Under the pieces are notes generated by a model. It did not search any database. It worked only from the letters and a program-made list of their open reading frames with translations, and was not told where the DNA came from. Shown piece after piece: positions 37,401 to 49,823 of a DNA stretch of 64,000 nt; positions within the stretch are counted from its first letter, which is position 1, and the number at the start of each line of letters is the position of its first letter. The stretch is taken from NCBI GenBank assembly GCA_951799445.1, contig OX637287.1, positions 33,374,224-33,438,223 of the forward strand. Direction: 5' to 3'. A program made the translations under genes and the position numbers. The DNA is from Pseudisothecium myosuroides (taxonomy: Eukaryota; Streptophyta; Bryopsida; Hypnales; Lembophyllaceae).

Positions 37401-40400
37401 CTACGATCGCACTGCGCTGCCATTACTCGCTTCAGGTAGGATGGTAAGTCGCCTGACTGCCGTGACAAAGCTCCTGCCATTTCCAACATGGGCACATCTC
37501 ATCATGGTGAAGAGCCAAAATCAATGGGTACGGCCCTCTCTAGACAAAGATACATTGTGATACATGACGTGCCTGCATATCCTGACAACGAATGAGCTGC
37601 ACATCAATAATGTCGTCCAGGACAGATGAAAAGAAGGGCCGTCCTTAAAACCTACCTGTACGGCTCTGCACCAACATGCCGGGTGGAGCCTTCAGCATTC
37701 TGGTACACCAGCCGGTCCTTGAAATCTGGTGTAGGAACGCTGAACATGTCACCTAGACGGTCGTATACTTCATCATAAGAGCGGAAGTTTGAAAGGTCAA
37801 GAGTCCTTCCCACTTCCTCACCCTCCCTGAACACTTTGCAATGATGAAGCGCTTCATTCAACGCTCCTCTCTCCCTGTCAGCAGCTTGGTCTTTGAACCA
37901 CTTCAAGCTGCCCACCTCACCCCCGCTTCCAATTGAAAGGTCTGACCAATGGCCACTGTTGTTGTTGTCGTTCTGTCGGTACCGGGACACAGCTCCATCT
38001 CCCCTGTTGTTATTGAACCCTATCATCCTGTCCCTGTTCTCAAATGTGTTATCGGAGGACGAGTTGCTGGTGGTAGATACCCGCAAGCCATCATGGAGAA
38101 GAGGACCATCCGATGAGCTGTTTCCCGATGCCGCACACTGCTGCTGCTGCGGCTTCGAAGTGCAAGTAGGATCGATGGACTGCCCGAAAAGGAAAAACGA
38201 GGTAGAGGTCGTCTTGGTAGCAGTCGCATGGTTCTCTCCCTGCTGGGAATTCGCAGCAGCGGGCAGAAAGCTACTGACTGTGGTTTGCGCGCGGTGCTGC
38301 TGCTGTCCATTGGGCAGAAGAGAGAAGTGGTGATTGTTACCAGAAGGAGAATCACTCAAGAGGTCCCGAACAGGGGGGACCTGCTCATTGTAGTAGTTGT
38401 CGCTTGGGTACTCTCGAGGATGTTTGTAGTTACTATTCCGGAAATCCATGGTTAGAAGCCCGTTAAAGCGATCATGCCTGGCTCCCTGCATGCCTGCAGA
38501 GACGTCGTCTAAGAGTGCAGGGCCCCCCCATGGGGCGGGCAACTGTCCCGTAAAGGTGCTGGTGGAGCCTGCTAAGGGCAGGCCGAGCAGCCCCGGTGCC
38601 TGCAGCTGCAGTTCCTGAGGCTGGACAGCACGCAGTTTCTTTTTGGGCAAGGAGAAGGGGGGCAACTGCATTGGCAAGGTGGCCACGAGCTCCACCTGCC
38701 AGGGACTCACACGACTCACACCCTGCAGCAGGTCTGGCTCGTCCCAAGTAACCTGCAATTGTCGCAAATAGGTTAGCAAACAAAGGTCACAAAAATATGA
38801 CAACTCCTATTGACTGACCCCTCTCACCAACAGCAACTCTCTCTTCCATTATACTTCGATGATCTTCAATTAGCAAGTTGGTGAAAGCATGGATTGAATA
38901 AAATGCCTATGGTTACTGATCTTTGAATGGACATGGCGTTTTCTATAGTCTCTTCAATAGTGGTCTACAACCTCCCACAAAAAACGATTGCACAAGAAAT
39001 TCAAACGTAGAAAAAAAACAATCTCAAGATAGTTCGGCTCTTGTTATACACAGAAGTTATACACAGAATGATCTCGACAGTGAGCTTCAATACTGATCCC
39101 GAAATGAAATCGAAATTGACCCCCAAAGTTAGGAACATTCAATGCAATGGAACTCATAAGGAGAAAGTCACAGCTCGACTAACATACCTGTAATACGCGC
39201 CATGGAGAATTAGGCCAAAGGAGGGGATCAGCTGGCTGAACTGCAGCAATAGTTCCCATAAACCAACTGATCCGTGAAGAGTCCTCAGTCTCAAACGCCA
39301 TCTTGAAACGCATACCTGCATACCATGTGTGATCTAGAGCTTGTTTTACCAAAGCAGCTTTCACACAGAACTCGGCTGTGCTAGCACGTGGGTAGTACAC
39401 AACCTCAAACGGCTTTCCAGCCACAGCAAGTGAAGCAGCCTCTAGTACAGATTTAGCAGTGACGCGGGCACGGTTTCGTGCAAAGCTGCTTGTAGTTGAA
39501 GGGCCCTGACTTCCATGTCGAATTCCATTGCTTAATCCACCATGGCCATTGTCACCCATTCCACCAAAAAAATCTGAAAAACTCTCCGTACCCTTGACCT
39601 CCCAACGCGAGGCCCGCATAGCTGAAGTTGCACTGGCTGACGAGTGCCAAGTGGAAGTGTCGCCACCACTGGTACCCCGCATCGAACGTCGCACTCCTAC
39701 ACAGAGCTCACCGGAAGCACTGCGCAAGAACACAATCGCGTCTCCTGCCACTAACTTCTTCTGATTCACAAACGTGCTCCAGCCTGTTGTCAAAAGATGT
39801 CGCCTAGGCGTACCCCTGTGCACGAAATCAGGTATGAATAATCATGATCACCAACATTCGTCGAAAGAACAGGTGACGGACAAGCATGTAAGTAGAGGAT
39901 GCTTGAACCATAAGGGGTCTGAAACCGATTCCTACTGACAGACACCTGTTACAAACAGCAACTCATCTCTTCCAATACATTGGTTCGGCCTTCCATTAGC
40001 AGTTGGGTGAAGCACGACTTCGCTAAATATCTACGGCCATTGATCCTCGAAAGAAGATACGGTCGTCTACTATCCCCTCCATAATGGTATACAATCTCCC
40101 ACTTTGAAGCATTGCATAAGAAATTCTCGTATGGAGTGATTATAATTATGATCTCAACAAAGTTTGGCTCTTGTAATACGCGTCCAATGAGTTGTACATC
40201 GGTCTCATACATGTTGTTTTAAATGATATTGGAAGTAACGTTCATAGCATCCTCTAACTTAATGCATTGGATCCCAGGTCATACCTGTAAATGTGCCGAA
40301 ACTTCCAGACATCTCCGTGAACATCCTTCGCCAAGACAGTTTGCACAGGAGGGTCAATGGAGTAATCCAATGGAGGGAATATGGTTTCGGCACAGTAGCG

Positions 40401-40853
40401 GGGAACAGAAAACCCGCCCCCATTATTGGCATCACTCTGGGTCAGAGTTTTGGCAAACGAGGCTGGTTTCTCAGGAGGTGGGGAGAGCGGGAAATCCTCC
40501 ATGCGGTCATTGGAGAAAGGGAGACCTTCAGGCTGCAAGCGCATTCGAGCAAACACTTCATCGGTTTCAGTATCAGCAAGAAAATTGACCGACACAACGC
40601 GACAGGGCACCGTTCCTGAAGGACCCAAAGACTGGGCGAAATCAGGAGTTGTGGCAGCCTGCTCTCCATGCCCTTGAGGGAAGTAAATGACTTTGGCACC
40701 CACAGCCGGCAGCTGCACCATGCCTCCAGCACAAGCATGCCATAGTTGGGCATCCAGACGTCCCACACTCTCTCCAGACCCCACACCCCCTCCAGTATCG
40801 TCGTGTTTTTCCATTTTCACACTCATCGATAACCGAGGGCCAGGCCCGGGCAT
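37401..40853 (-). CDS. Class C auxin response factor (ARF10/16/17 type)
   Basis: DNA-binding transcription factor of the auxin response; class C members are generally repressor-type and miR160-regulated. Exons on the minus strand: 40853-40285, 39815-39188, 38752-37656, 37473-37401; the sum is 2367 nt (788 residues plus TAG), with GT-AG introns and phase kept. An N-terminal dimerisation segment ([13 protein letters not shown]) precedes the B3 DNA-binding domain at about 133-235. That domain has the class C signature [20 protein letters not shown] and [10 protein letters not shown]. The ARF ancillary domain ends near 399 ([17 protein letters not shown]). A Q/N/S-rich middle region leads to a PB1 domain at about 704-777 (CKVF... 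GRTLDLS) that is completed by the small last exon. The start is the first in-frame ATG; ATGs at 40826 and 40814 are alternatives. The class assignment is secure; the exact orthologue is not. Confidence 0.94.
38475..38495 (-). promoter_or_regulatory. miR160-type target site in the ARF transcript
   Basis: Read on the plus strand, this 21-nt stretch (TGCCTGGCTCCCTGCATGCC plus T) matches the well-known plant miR160 sequence at 19 of 21 positions. The two differences are position 15, where the transcript offers a G:U pair, and the last position. It lies in exon 3 at the position encoding GMQGARHD, where ARF10/16/17 genes carry their miR160 site. Cleavage of the mRNA here is inferred. Confidence 0.9.
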
Positions 40854-43400
40854 TCCAAACCAAGACACGGGGAATTGCGGAGGAGCAATTGCGACTGATT
40901 TTAATAGCGTACTGGGAAAACGTTGAATGTTGTAACGACTCTGCAACAGTCAGATCTGCCGCAGAGCTAGAGTGCACACATATTGAACAGGCATTTCATC
41001 GTGACTTCCAGCCACCTAATCGTCTGTCTTCGATGCTGCTCGCAACATGAAAGATCCAGGCCTTCCTGTGCTTGCACCTACTTCCAACTACTCGCTCCCA
41101 ATTCAATACCTGAGGTATCAAACAACGTCGTAAGTTTGAGTAAGACTAGATACCATGACAAAGACCACCCAACAGTTTGCAAAAATCTAACAATTTCAAC
41201 GAACTCCATGCAGCTCATGCGTGGAGACGAAAAGTTCGATTTGCACACAAAACATGCAGTCTTGAGTCCAGCCAAATTTGCTTTGTCTGAGCCGGTATTA
41301 CACGAATAAGCTAGTAAGCACGAATTATAATCCTAAACGCACATGATCATATCATCAAACTACACTATCGGCATTCGCAACTTTCCGTGAAACGACACAC
41401 CAATGTCGATCAGTTCACGAAGCTCCGTGAAGCTCATGGCATGTCTATGACAAGTTCGATTTACACACAGCACATGCAGTCCTAAGTTGATTAAAATTGC
41501 CTTATCTGAGAAGCTAGCAAACGAATTAGCTAGAAAGCAGAAATTACGATCCTAAACGCCAACGATCATACCCTCTAGCTGCAGCATCAGTGTTCGCAAG
41601 TTTCTCAAAAGCTAAACACCAATGTCGATCACTCATTAATCTCATGAAATTATACGCACAATTAGACCTCATCGAACCTTCGCCTCCATACACAGTCTTG
41701 CCAAGTAAAGAACGAAATGTCTCACTGCAACAAGCTAGTGTTCATGTTTTCTCAGTCCCACTCTCGTCTCTGATGAACAGAAAGAGAGCTTCGATCTCCT
41801 AGCATGGAAAGAAGGGCAAATTAACCCAGTAATCGCATCATAAGATTAGACTACATTAAATCTCGAGTAGAGAATCGACGTAACCTTCCTAACCAGAGGT
41901 CTGAGGTTACTCATGCCAACATGGACACTCAATGCAAGTTACAACGACCTAACGAGCACTTGCAAGTGAAGATAAAACGCGACACTTCGTAAAACGCAGC
42001 GTTGAGAGCTCAGCTAAACAGTGACCATGCTGCTAGTTCTTTCCACAAGGCCCTCGCGGCACAACACATAAGATTGATAGGACGATGCCGAACAAAGTGA
42101 TGCAGCAGACGTTCTCTAGCTACCTCACCCTCGGAAGACCCCAATTATCATCCACCAACAGCGATCAAGACCGATAACATGCTCAAGAAGATCGGAGCAA
42201 ACAGTACGGAAAAACGCATCAAGCATCTAGCAGGTAAACAGCAAGGAAAAAGTCCACACGGTTCTCTCTAAAAGTAGAACCAGACATCTCTGTCATCGAA
42301 CCCGACGAGACTCAAATTGTATATCTGATTGGCGCAATTAGAAGCTGATCTGAATCGAAACCTTGCTGACAACTGTTTCTAATCGACTTATCTGGACTTC
42401 CACGGACTAGGATCGGGCAATTGAACTAAAAGCGCAGGATCAAAGACGAGCTGGTCTCGGAGCCAGATCGTCCCGTAGATCACAAACTGCAAGAGACATC
42501 TGACACCACTATTACATCTTGACATCGCCAATAGATTCCATTAGTGAAGCCACGTCGTATGAAATTGACATGTTAGACGACCAAAGTGCCAAGTGGCGGA
42601 TCTAGCTGAAGCTCACCACAGATCGGATGCGCGCACACCAACTTGAAGTTTGCTCTTGCAGTTAGCTCGAAGAGCACTCTCAGTCAATCTTTCTTCTTCA
42701 CAGTCTTCGTCGACTCACATCTCTTCGTCAAATACTCCAACTACGACAATTCTCGCCACACAAGACGTACACACTACACATAAAGCTAAGACAGACCCCA
42801 GACACAAGCTTGCGAGACCGACAAAGCTCCAGTAACCCTAGAAAGGCAAATGTACACAAACCTCGACAACCCCACCCAAATTCTGCAGATGAGAGCGACA
42901 AACAGGAACAGCTCAACGGAACAGTAGAGCCCGAAACCTCAACTAAGCTCCGGAACACAAGCAGATGCGAATCAACACAGTGTAGGCCACCCAATTTTGA
43001 ACCCACGCCCCCAACTCCCTTCCCTTCCCTTTCCCTCCAACCCAGCCCTCTCACGCCACAAACACACCAACCCTACACGACACTCCCATCACCAACACGA
43101 CCTCCAAGACCCACCCAATTCCCGGCACGACCTCTCTGCTCTCCGCAAGGACGGTGGGTCAGGCTCCCACGATGGTCCAGACGCCCCCCCTCACGCATGC
43201 GAATGTACATTCGAACGTGCAAATCCAGTCACAGCACACACCAAACCCCGACACACCCTCCCATTCACCCACGTACAACCACCCACCCCAGTCCTTTCTC
43301 ACTCTCTCTCTCTCACCTCCTCCTCTCTCCTCAACGCCGTCACACACTCTCTCACTCTCTTTCTCAAAGATCGACTGCACACAAAACCTCCTACACACAG
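40854..43400 (-). promoter_or_regulatory. Probable long 5' leader (with possible introns) of the ARF gene
   Basis: About 2.5 kb upstream of the ARF start codon, free of the repeats that dominate elsewhere and of mixed composition. A possible acceptor (GACTGTTGCAG on the minus strand) ends at about 40943, just upstream of the start-codon frame, so a leader intron is plausible. At about 43270-43440 the minus strand is rich in GA (runs of GAGAGA), typical of plant 5' UTRs. Frames on the plus strand here are C/T/A-rich low complexity. Transcription start and leader splicing are unknown. Confidence 0.45.
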
Positions 43401-44280
43401 CTCGCTTGCTCCTCTCCTCTCCTCTCAACCTGGCGGGTGGGTCACACAGCAAGGTCGGAGAGCTGCTGCTGATTTGAGCAGCAGCTGTGGAGGGAAGAAG
43501 CTGCGAGTACGAGAGGGATGGATGGGATGGCGGCCATGTGGGGTCCTCCGTCGTCGTCCCCTGCTGCTCCTCCACCACCACCACCACCACCACCCCTCCT
43601 GCTGCCCAACCCTGCTGCTGCTGCTAAGCTAAGCTACGAACTGAACTGTCTCCCCTGTTGTGACTGCCTCCCCTGTCCGGATGATTCTCCAGCTTGTAGA
43701 GTTGCTGCAAGCGAGGGCGACACTAGATGCAGTGAAGCGAAGCCAGGCTAGGTTAAGTTAAGGACAGGAGGAGGAGGCGAGTTGTTCTTCCTTCTTCCTT
43801 CCTTCCTTCCGTCCTTGCCCTTGGAGCCTTGGAGGTCGCTTGTGCGGTCTTCTTGCGTTGTCTGTCCGTCCCTGGTGCTTCTGCAGGCGGTGCAGCAGCA
43901 ACTCTGCCACTTCTGTCCTTCCCTGCCACCCCTGCGGCATTTCTTTACTGTACGAACATGACCCGCCAGGCTAAGCTAATGGCAGCTAAAGCTAAAAGCT
44001 AAGCTTAGTTGTAGAGGAAGCCTCGCGCTCTCCCACAGAAGACTGAGCCTGTGTGCAACCCGAGCAGCAGGGCGTTACCCATCTTGCCCTTACGACTTCC
44101 ACTACAGAACAGCTGCCAGGCTGCATCGACGACAGGTACAAGACACACCAGCAGCCCCCCCCACCCCTGCTGGAAGGGGACGGGAGGGGCGAGACGGGCC
44201 GGGACCGGGACCGGGACCGGTGGGACAAGGACGGGTGGGACGACGGCTCATGTGATTATTTGAAAGCGTTCAGTTAAGGG
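43401..44280. promoter_or_regulatory. GC-rich island with short tandem repeats, likely ARF promoter side
   Basis: A clear jump in G+C over surrounding DNA. It contains (CCA)n near 43567-43592, CTGCTG runs, (TTCC)n at about 43790-43812, AAGCTAAGCTA repeats and three copies of GGGACC near 44200-44222. No domain-bearing frame was found; the proline- and serine-rich frames follow from the repeats. Position and composition fit a promoter or first untranslated exon of the minus-strand ARF gene, but a separate unrecognised transcript cannot be excluded. Confidence 0.4.
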
Positions 44281-44470
44281 AAGATTACTGTAACGTATTA
44301 ATATATTAATATTAAGTAGTAACCCTCAAAGGACGGGCTGATTACCGTGAAAAACACCCTTCTTGGTACTGTGTGAATAGTTTGCTTAGTGGTTCTTAAA
44401 ATAAATAAAAAAATAAAAAATAAATACTTTACTTAACAAAATCCAAGAGCACTTGTTGGAGGTCAAACTA

Positions 44471-44740
44471 AGGTAGGTATTTCAAAACTGCCACTAATTG
44501 CTATTGTGCCTAATTACTACTATTAGATTGTTCAAATTCTTATATATTCTTATAGGCAAGGGAAAGGAGGTTCCAACGCACCAAAGAACGCGACATTTGG
44601 ATACCATATGCAAAAGTTATAAAGGAACAAAGTTTGGTTCTAAAAGCGTTTCTTTCACAGAGGTTTATGACTGATTTTGGACATGTACACACAATGAAGA
44701 TGGCACTTTAAGTTCAGTGGCGGTTTGGGGATACCTACCT
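44471..44740. mobile_element. TA-flanked MITE, 270 bp
   Basis: Left end AGGTAGGTATTTCAAAACTG and right end CGGTTTGGGGATACCTACCT are imperfect inverted repeats, flanked by TA (44469-44470 and 44741-44742). Non-coding. TA target duplication points to the Tc1/mariner (Stowaway-like) group, although the termini are not the standard Stowaway sequence. Confidence 0.65.
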
Positions 44741-44742
44741 TA

Positions 44743-45396
44743 TTATGTACAACTTCTCCTTTCCATACAAAACTTTAAAGATGAACATCCACACTTATGT
44801 CCTAAATAGAAGGATTCTCTATCATCCATCATGTAATAAACATTTGCAATGTCGTTAAGGAGTTAATGAATGAAATAGCCATGGCTTGAAGTGGAACTCT
44901 ACTTTGTCACTTAATTTTTGGCTTGTGGAGAGAAGTGCAAATCAATGTTGTACATGTATGTTAGATTTTGACATGCAGACACTTGGGTACTTATATTTGT
45001 ATTTAATATCCAAAAATGATCTATTCAAAACATCTCTCTCTCTATATATAAATTATTATTGCTAATTTTTCCTACTAGTTTACATAAGACAAGGATATCA
45101 CGGTAGTAAGGTGATGAAGCACACTCTAATGCATATTCCCATCATATGGAGTATTATTTTTTTATAAATTAAAAAATCTATTGAAATAATAATTTTTTAA
45201 AATAATGATATCCAATCAATATATGTATCCAATGGAAATTTTAAATCTAGAATCAACGTATCCACACCCCTACAACGGTATTCACAAATGCTAAAGATAT
45301 TCATTTCTTTTTCGAGAAAGGAAATTTAATTTTTGCAATCCCCTAATGTACCTATTTTCAATTCCATCTTAAAGAAATGTAAAGACCCTAAAGCCT
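44743..45396. other. AT-rich intergenic DNA
   Basis: No supported gene or element. A (CT)n/(TA)n stretch lies at about 45030-45050. Confidence 0.45.
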
Positions 45397-45645
45397 AGGA
45401 TCTTAGGAAAGGCATACAAGTTTCTCAATAAATTCGACAACATTTGGCTCCGTACCCCATTCTTTGTCTCTCACTTATCACTTGGCACTTGAGGAAACAC
45501 ACTTGTGGGTCTTTTGCATAGTTTTCCCTTTGGGGTTGGTTGATGGTTCCCATGGCTCTCTATCTCGAGGGCTCTGCCCTGAGCTCTCCACCGTTTGTTC
45601 TTGTTTGTTCTTGAAATAAACTTTGGGTTTTAAGAAGAAAAAAAA
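45397..45645 (+). mobile_element. Short A-tailed retroposon insertion
   Basis: A 249-bp segment ends GAAATAAACTTTGGGTTTTAAG and then an A-rich tail. A 9-bp direct repeat CTAAAGCCT flanks it (45388-45396 and 45646-45654). The AATAAA before the tail and the flanking repeat fit a 5'-truncated LINE or processed transcript. The body shows no recognisable domain, and its end differs from the LINE at 7937-10343. Confidence 0.5.
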
Positions 45646-45654
45646 CTAAAGCCT

Positions 45655-47191
45655 CATTAGTTTCAATTTTGATATTTTAAAAAAATTGGAAACCTTCCAT
45701 TCATTTCATATTTTAATTTTTGAATAATTTTCTATTTCAAATCCTAACCGCATTTTTTTTAACACGTGGACAATTTCCATTGCAAGGGGAATCGAAGGGA
45801 ATTACCCTAAACCAGGAACCCTAAACCATAACCATTGGGGTAACTTAAGTAAGTCCAACCTTAAGTTAAGTGATTAGTAAACTTACCATCCCTCCTGCGC
45901 CACTTCCGTCGTTTGGCTGCGTTGAATGTTGTAGTACGTTAACCAGCTTTCCGTCTGCTAGCTGGTGGTGGATTTGGAATTGATTCCATGTGCCTTCAGT
46001 TCTTCATTCATGTAGGGTCGGTCTTGGGGCCAATTAGTGCAACTTAGTTTAATTAATGAAATCGAGGTTAGATGCAGAGAAACTTAATGAGGATTCGGGA
46101 AGAAGACGGATACAAAATCTTCGAATAAATCCTAAATTCCTAATTGTGTTGAAGCTTTCCTGTAGTACTGTACCTTACTGGAAAAAAATCAATTGATACT
46201 CCATGTCCTTGTAGTAGCTTAATCCCAACTATTCACTTCACATTATCATTATAATTATGAAGTTGGACTCGTTCTCCAACAAGTGGCAGTCAGTGTCATT
46301 TTTTAATTGTTGGCTTCTTTTGGACACAAAAGATTAATACTGTATCATATTCCACACCCGAGGAACCCTAAAAGCGGGGTTATATAAGTAACTTAAACTC
46401 AGGAGCCCTAGATTTAACTTACTGGGTGCCAATCATTTGTAAAAATAGACTGATCTCCAATCAGACAATATTCTTATTATTCTCTCTTTCTTTTATTTTT
46501 TATTTTTCATTTAATATTTTAAATTTAATTTGAACACTACAGGTGAGGACCCAGGTTTAGAAGCTGCCCGAAATTCTGGAAGCATGTTCTTTGCAATTTC
46601 TCATCCATCTCTCATGCAGTCACAAGAAATAACTGCCCTGGCGGAATCAGTATCAATAAGAATAATTCTTTGAGTTTTGAGAGGGAAAGGAAAAGGTTCC
46701 CCCATCTAATCATGCCACATCGGAAACTGAGGGTCCTACTGCCGTGTGGCTCCCTACTGCCGTGGGCTACTTTGCTGAAGCATTCATTAGAGGCATTTTT
46801 TCATGCAATTATATGATTCTAGGAAGGTGGTGATGAACCTTTTTTGTTGAATGGATGTTGGTTTCGTGTATAAGGTAGGAGATTCTGAAATTGCACAGGC
46901 TCTAAAATCACCCATCCTACTCAAATGTACGATGCTTGCACATGTTGCTTTTTCATAGCCTTCAAGAATGGACAACTAGTGCACATTTTAGGGGGTGGGC
47001 AATTTTAGAGCCCTATGCTACTTCAACTTCAGAATTTCATAACTAATTAAAAAAAAGCTCCAAAAAATATGAAATGACTTGGGTTAGATGCCAATTCCTC
47101 TTGTTTTTCAAGGAAAATTTACTGAAAAATATTTCAAGACGTTTCACCTTTACAAAATTTAGTTTCAGCTCTTAAATGAGTGATTTATGGA
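45655..47191. other. Intergenic DNA
   Basis: Mixed AT-rich sequence with no recognisable gene, RNA or bounded repeat. Short frames (for example 46787-46975, minus strand) have no domain content. Confidence 0.45.
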
Positions 47192-47446
47192 CCTCCTACC
47201 TAATTAGTGTGCCCTACGCCGTAGCCACAACCAAATCAAAAGCAAAAAATATTTTATTTATTTTTAAGAACCGAAAATAACTCAAAAATCCATAACTTTC
47301 CCATCGCGGGTCCAAATGCCACAAAACCAAGCCCGTGCACTCCTCCTCGCCGAGGGCTTTCTGACAGTACCGAGTACGCCACCAAGGGACACACGGTCAA
47401 GGAGATCTCAACGTAACAAACAAAACAAACAAACTTAAGGTATGGA
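47192..47446 (+). repeat. Interspersed repeat E, copy 3
   Basis: Full-length relative of the repeat at 29371: TAATTAGTGTGCCC, GGTCCAAATGCCAC, GAGGGCTTTCTGACAGTACC, AACAAACAAAACAAACAAAC and AAGGTATGGAG occur in the same order. Non-coding; boundaries are approximate. Confidence 0.6.
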
Positions 47447-49344
47447 GAGTACAAGTATTGTGCTTTTATTTGAAAAAATAAAAATAAACTAAAGAACCAA
47501 GTTTTTCCTCTTGTAAAAAAATTATTGCTCATCGAAAAGGTTCACTGCTTTGAATATATGTAAGAATAAATTTAGTGCTAATGTATGCCATATTAGTAAA
47601 TACAAAAACTACAAAATTATTTTGGAGAATTTTTTAACTTTAATTGATTTCACAAAGGTCAATGAAGTTTTCCTCAAATTTGATTGTATAGATAATTTCT
47701 ATAAATAATGTCCAACAAGCTTCAAAAATTAGAGAGTCATATACTATGGCAAGTATCTAAGTTTTGCCTAAATCCTTTAAGCATATAGGAGGTAAATATA
47801 GAGGAATCGTTATTGCATCTAGAGATACCTTATTTTGACTAAAAATGGCCACCTTTTTGATTTTTTTAGCACTTATAAAATAATCTCCTAGTCATTTGAT
47901 TCTTTCACCATCTTTTTCACCGTTCCTTCAATGATTCCAATATTTTATGTAAGCTACACAAAAACAAATCTCATTGCATGAACAAATCCCATTGCAATGC
48001 AATGACACAAAAAGGTTCATCAACTTGGAAGGTTTCATTGAAAAGTTGCAAAGTAAGTCATTAGGGTTTAGTAAAAATAACCGGATGAAAAACAATGTGG
48101 ATGACATTATAACACTTTGTGTAATGGATGAAATCATGATCTTTTGTACTTATGTACAACAATATGTATTTGATGTACTATTTGAATCATTTTATTTTGT
48201 TTAATAATGTTATGATTACCATAGAATATCAACATTGTTTTTAACCAACAATGGGACATGATTTGTATTGAAGAAAGGGGAAAAAAAATTAGTTACAAAT
48301 TAAATATAGTAAACAATTTCAAATCATGTGTATTCAACCATAAAACCACTAATACAAAACCGACCCATTTTTTACATTTATCAAATTAAAAAATATTATA
48401 TCATGAATTGTTCAGAAGGTGTTAAAAAGTGTAATGTTTAACAAATTTTATCAAGTTCTAATATGAATTTTACCGGAAAAATCAAAACAAAAAACATACA
48501 TGATTCTTTTGATATAGCACTATTAAAAATAGTTTTGATATTTGTTGTTTATGACATGTATTAACCAATTTTAACAAAATCTAACTTCAAAATGTTAGAA
48601 CAAATATTTTAAGAATAGCAAGTGTGTGGAATTTGTATTAGTTAACTTCACACCAAGACTTGTCGACTAAGTTATTAGTGTTTAGTGTATTTTGAAAAAA
48701 TATGACATTTGAAAATTTATTATAGTATAAAAATAGATTATTTATTAGATGAAACCATTGTTAATGATCACCCCATTCTCAATATAGGAGCAATTGTGAT
48801 GTCATTACCTACATTTTGAATGTAAATCATGTTGGAAAGGCCATATTCAATGACAAAAATATAATCATATTCAAAAACCATGGTAATAATCTTAACAAAC
48901 TTTTTGTCAAAGTTACATTTCACTACATTGATATATCCTACTAATAAGGATCCATGATATTTGGCTATATCCAAACATTTATAGGTTAAACAAATAAACA
49001 AGCTAGAATAATAGTATATTGTATTAAATTCCACAACTTCTTTACAGGGTCTTTAATGTTTTTGGAGTATTTCAAGTAAAAAATTATCTTGAGACAATTT
49101 ATCTTTAAAAACGACCTATATGTTTTTATTTTTTTGAATACATCCAAATTGATTGGATCATTTTGTCATTTCTTTGAAGTACATCTTGCCTACCTTCTAA
49201 TTTAGGCATAACATTGTTTAACCAAGCAATGGTCTTCCCTATGTTGGAAAGGTATTATACTATATTAGATGCTTGGAAGGGACTTGATAGTTTATTTTAG
49301 GATTGGAGCTAGATGAAGAGTCATATAAGATAATTTTGTTCACT
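47447..49344. other. AT-rich intergenic DNA
   Basis: No supported gene. The frame at 47974-48204 (76 codons) and that at 48768-49034 (minus strand) have compositions expected of AT-rich DNA and no known domain. Confidence 0.45.
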
Positions 49345-49460
49345 TTAGGGTCCCCTTTTCAAAGATGCAAAAGGGACCCTTGCCTCACTTGTAAACAATG
49401 CTTTAGACCCCCTTTTTAAGGATGAAAAAAAGACCCTTGTCTCATATGTAAACAATGTTG
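49345..49460. repeat. Two-copy tandem repeat, about 58-bp unit
   Basis: Two adjacent units share the pattern CCCCTTTT...GGATG/AGATG...AAAA...GACCCTTG and CTCA..TGTAAACAATG. Imperfect and non-coding. Confidence 0.6.
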
Positions 49461-49645
49461 TGGGTTGTATGTAATAAAATCAACTATCTAATTGGGGTCT
49501 TCAAATCCATGGATGAATTCAAAATTTTCAAATTTCATCATCCATGGAAAAATATTTGTTTCTTTGTCTTTCCCAAAAGGTAAAAGTTAGGAATGTTTTT
49601 CTCCAAAATTCTACAGTCCAAATAAGGTTCATAGTAGTAGAATAA

Positions 49646-49790
49646 GGGTTAGCTTCCATCTGGAGTTGGGGTCAATGAAGCCCACCAATGAATAGTGGAA
49701 TGGAGACTCCATAAAAACTAGACTCCCCATCCCCATTCCACTAATGATCAATGGGCTTTGTCCACCCCAACTCTACATGGAAGCCGGCCC
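49646..49790. mobile_element. Tourist-like (PIF/Harbinger) MITE, 145 bp
   Basis: Termini GGGTTAGCTTCCATCTGGAG and reverse-complementary CTACATGGAAGCCGGCCC, flanked by the 3-bp duplication TAA (49643-49645 and 49791-49793). TWA duplication and GGG termini are hallmarks of PIF/Harbinger-derived Tourist MITEs. The left end resembles that of the element at 55284-55595. Confidence 0.75.
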
Positions 49791-49823
49791 TAAGGGAGGC
49801 CCATGCTATGGCTGGGGTGAATT

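Noticed and set aside
42810..43632. Proline/serine/threonine-rich plus-strand proteins
   Set aside because: Overlapping frames are open in several registers because of C/T/A-rich low complexity. No domains are seen, and the region fits the antisense of a GA-rich ARF leader.
41718..43652. Auxin response elements (TGTCTC/GAGACA at 41718, 42493 and 43647) as autoregulatory sites
   Set aside because: Three hits in about 3 kb on either strand is near chance for a 6-bp motif, and no paired or spaced arrangement was seen.
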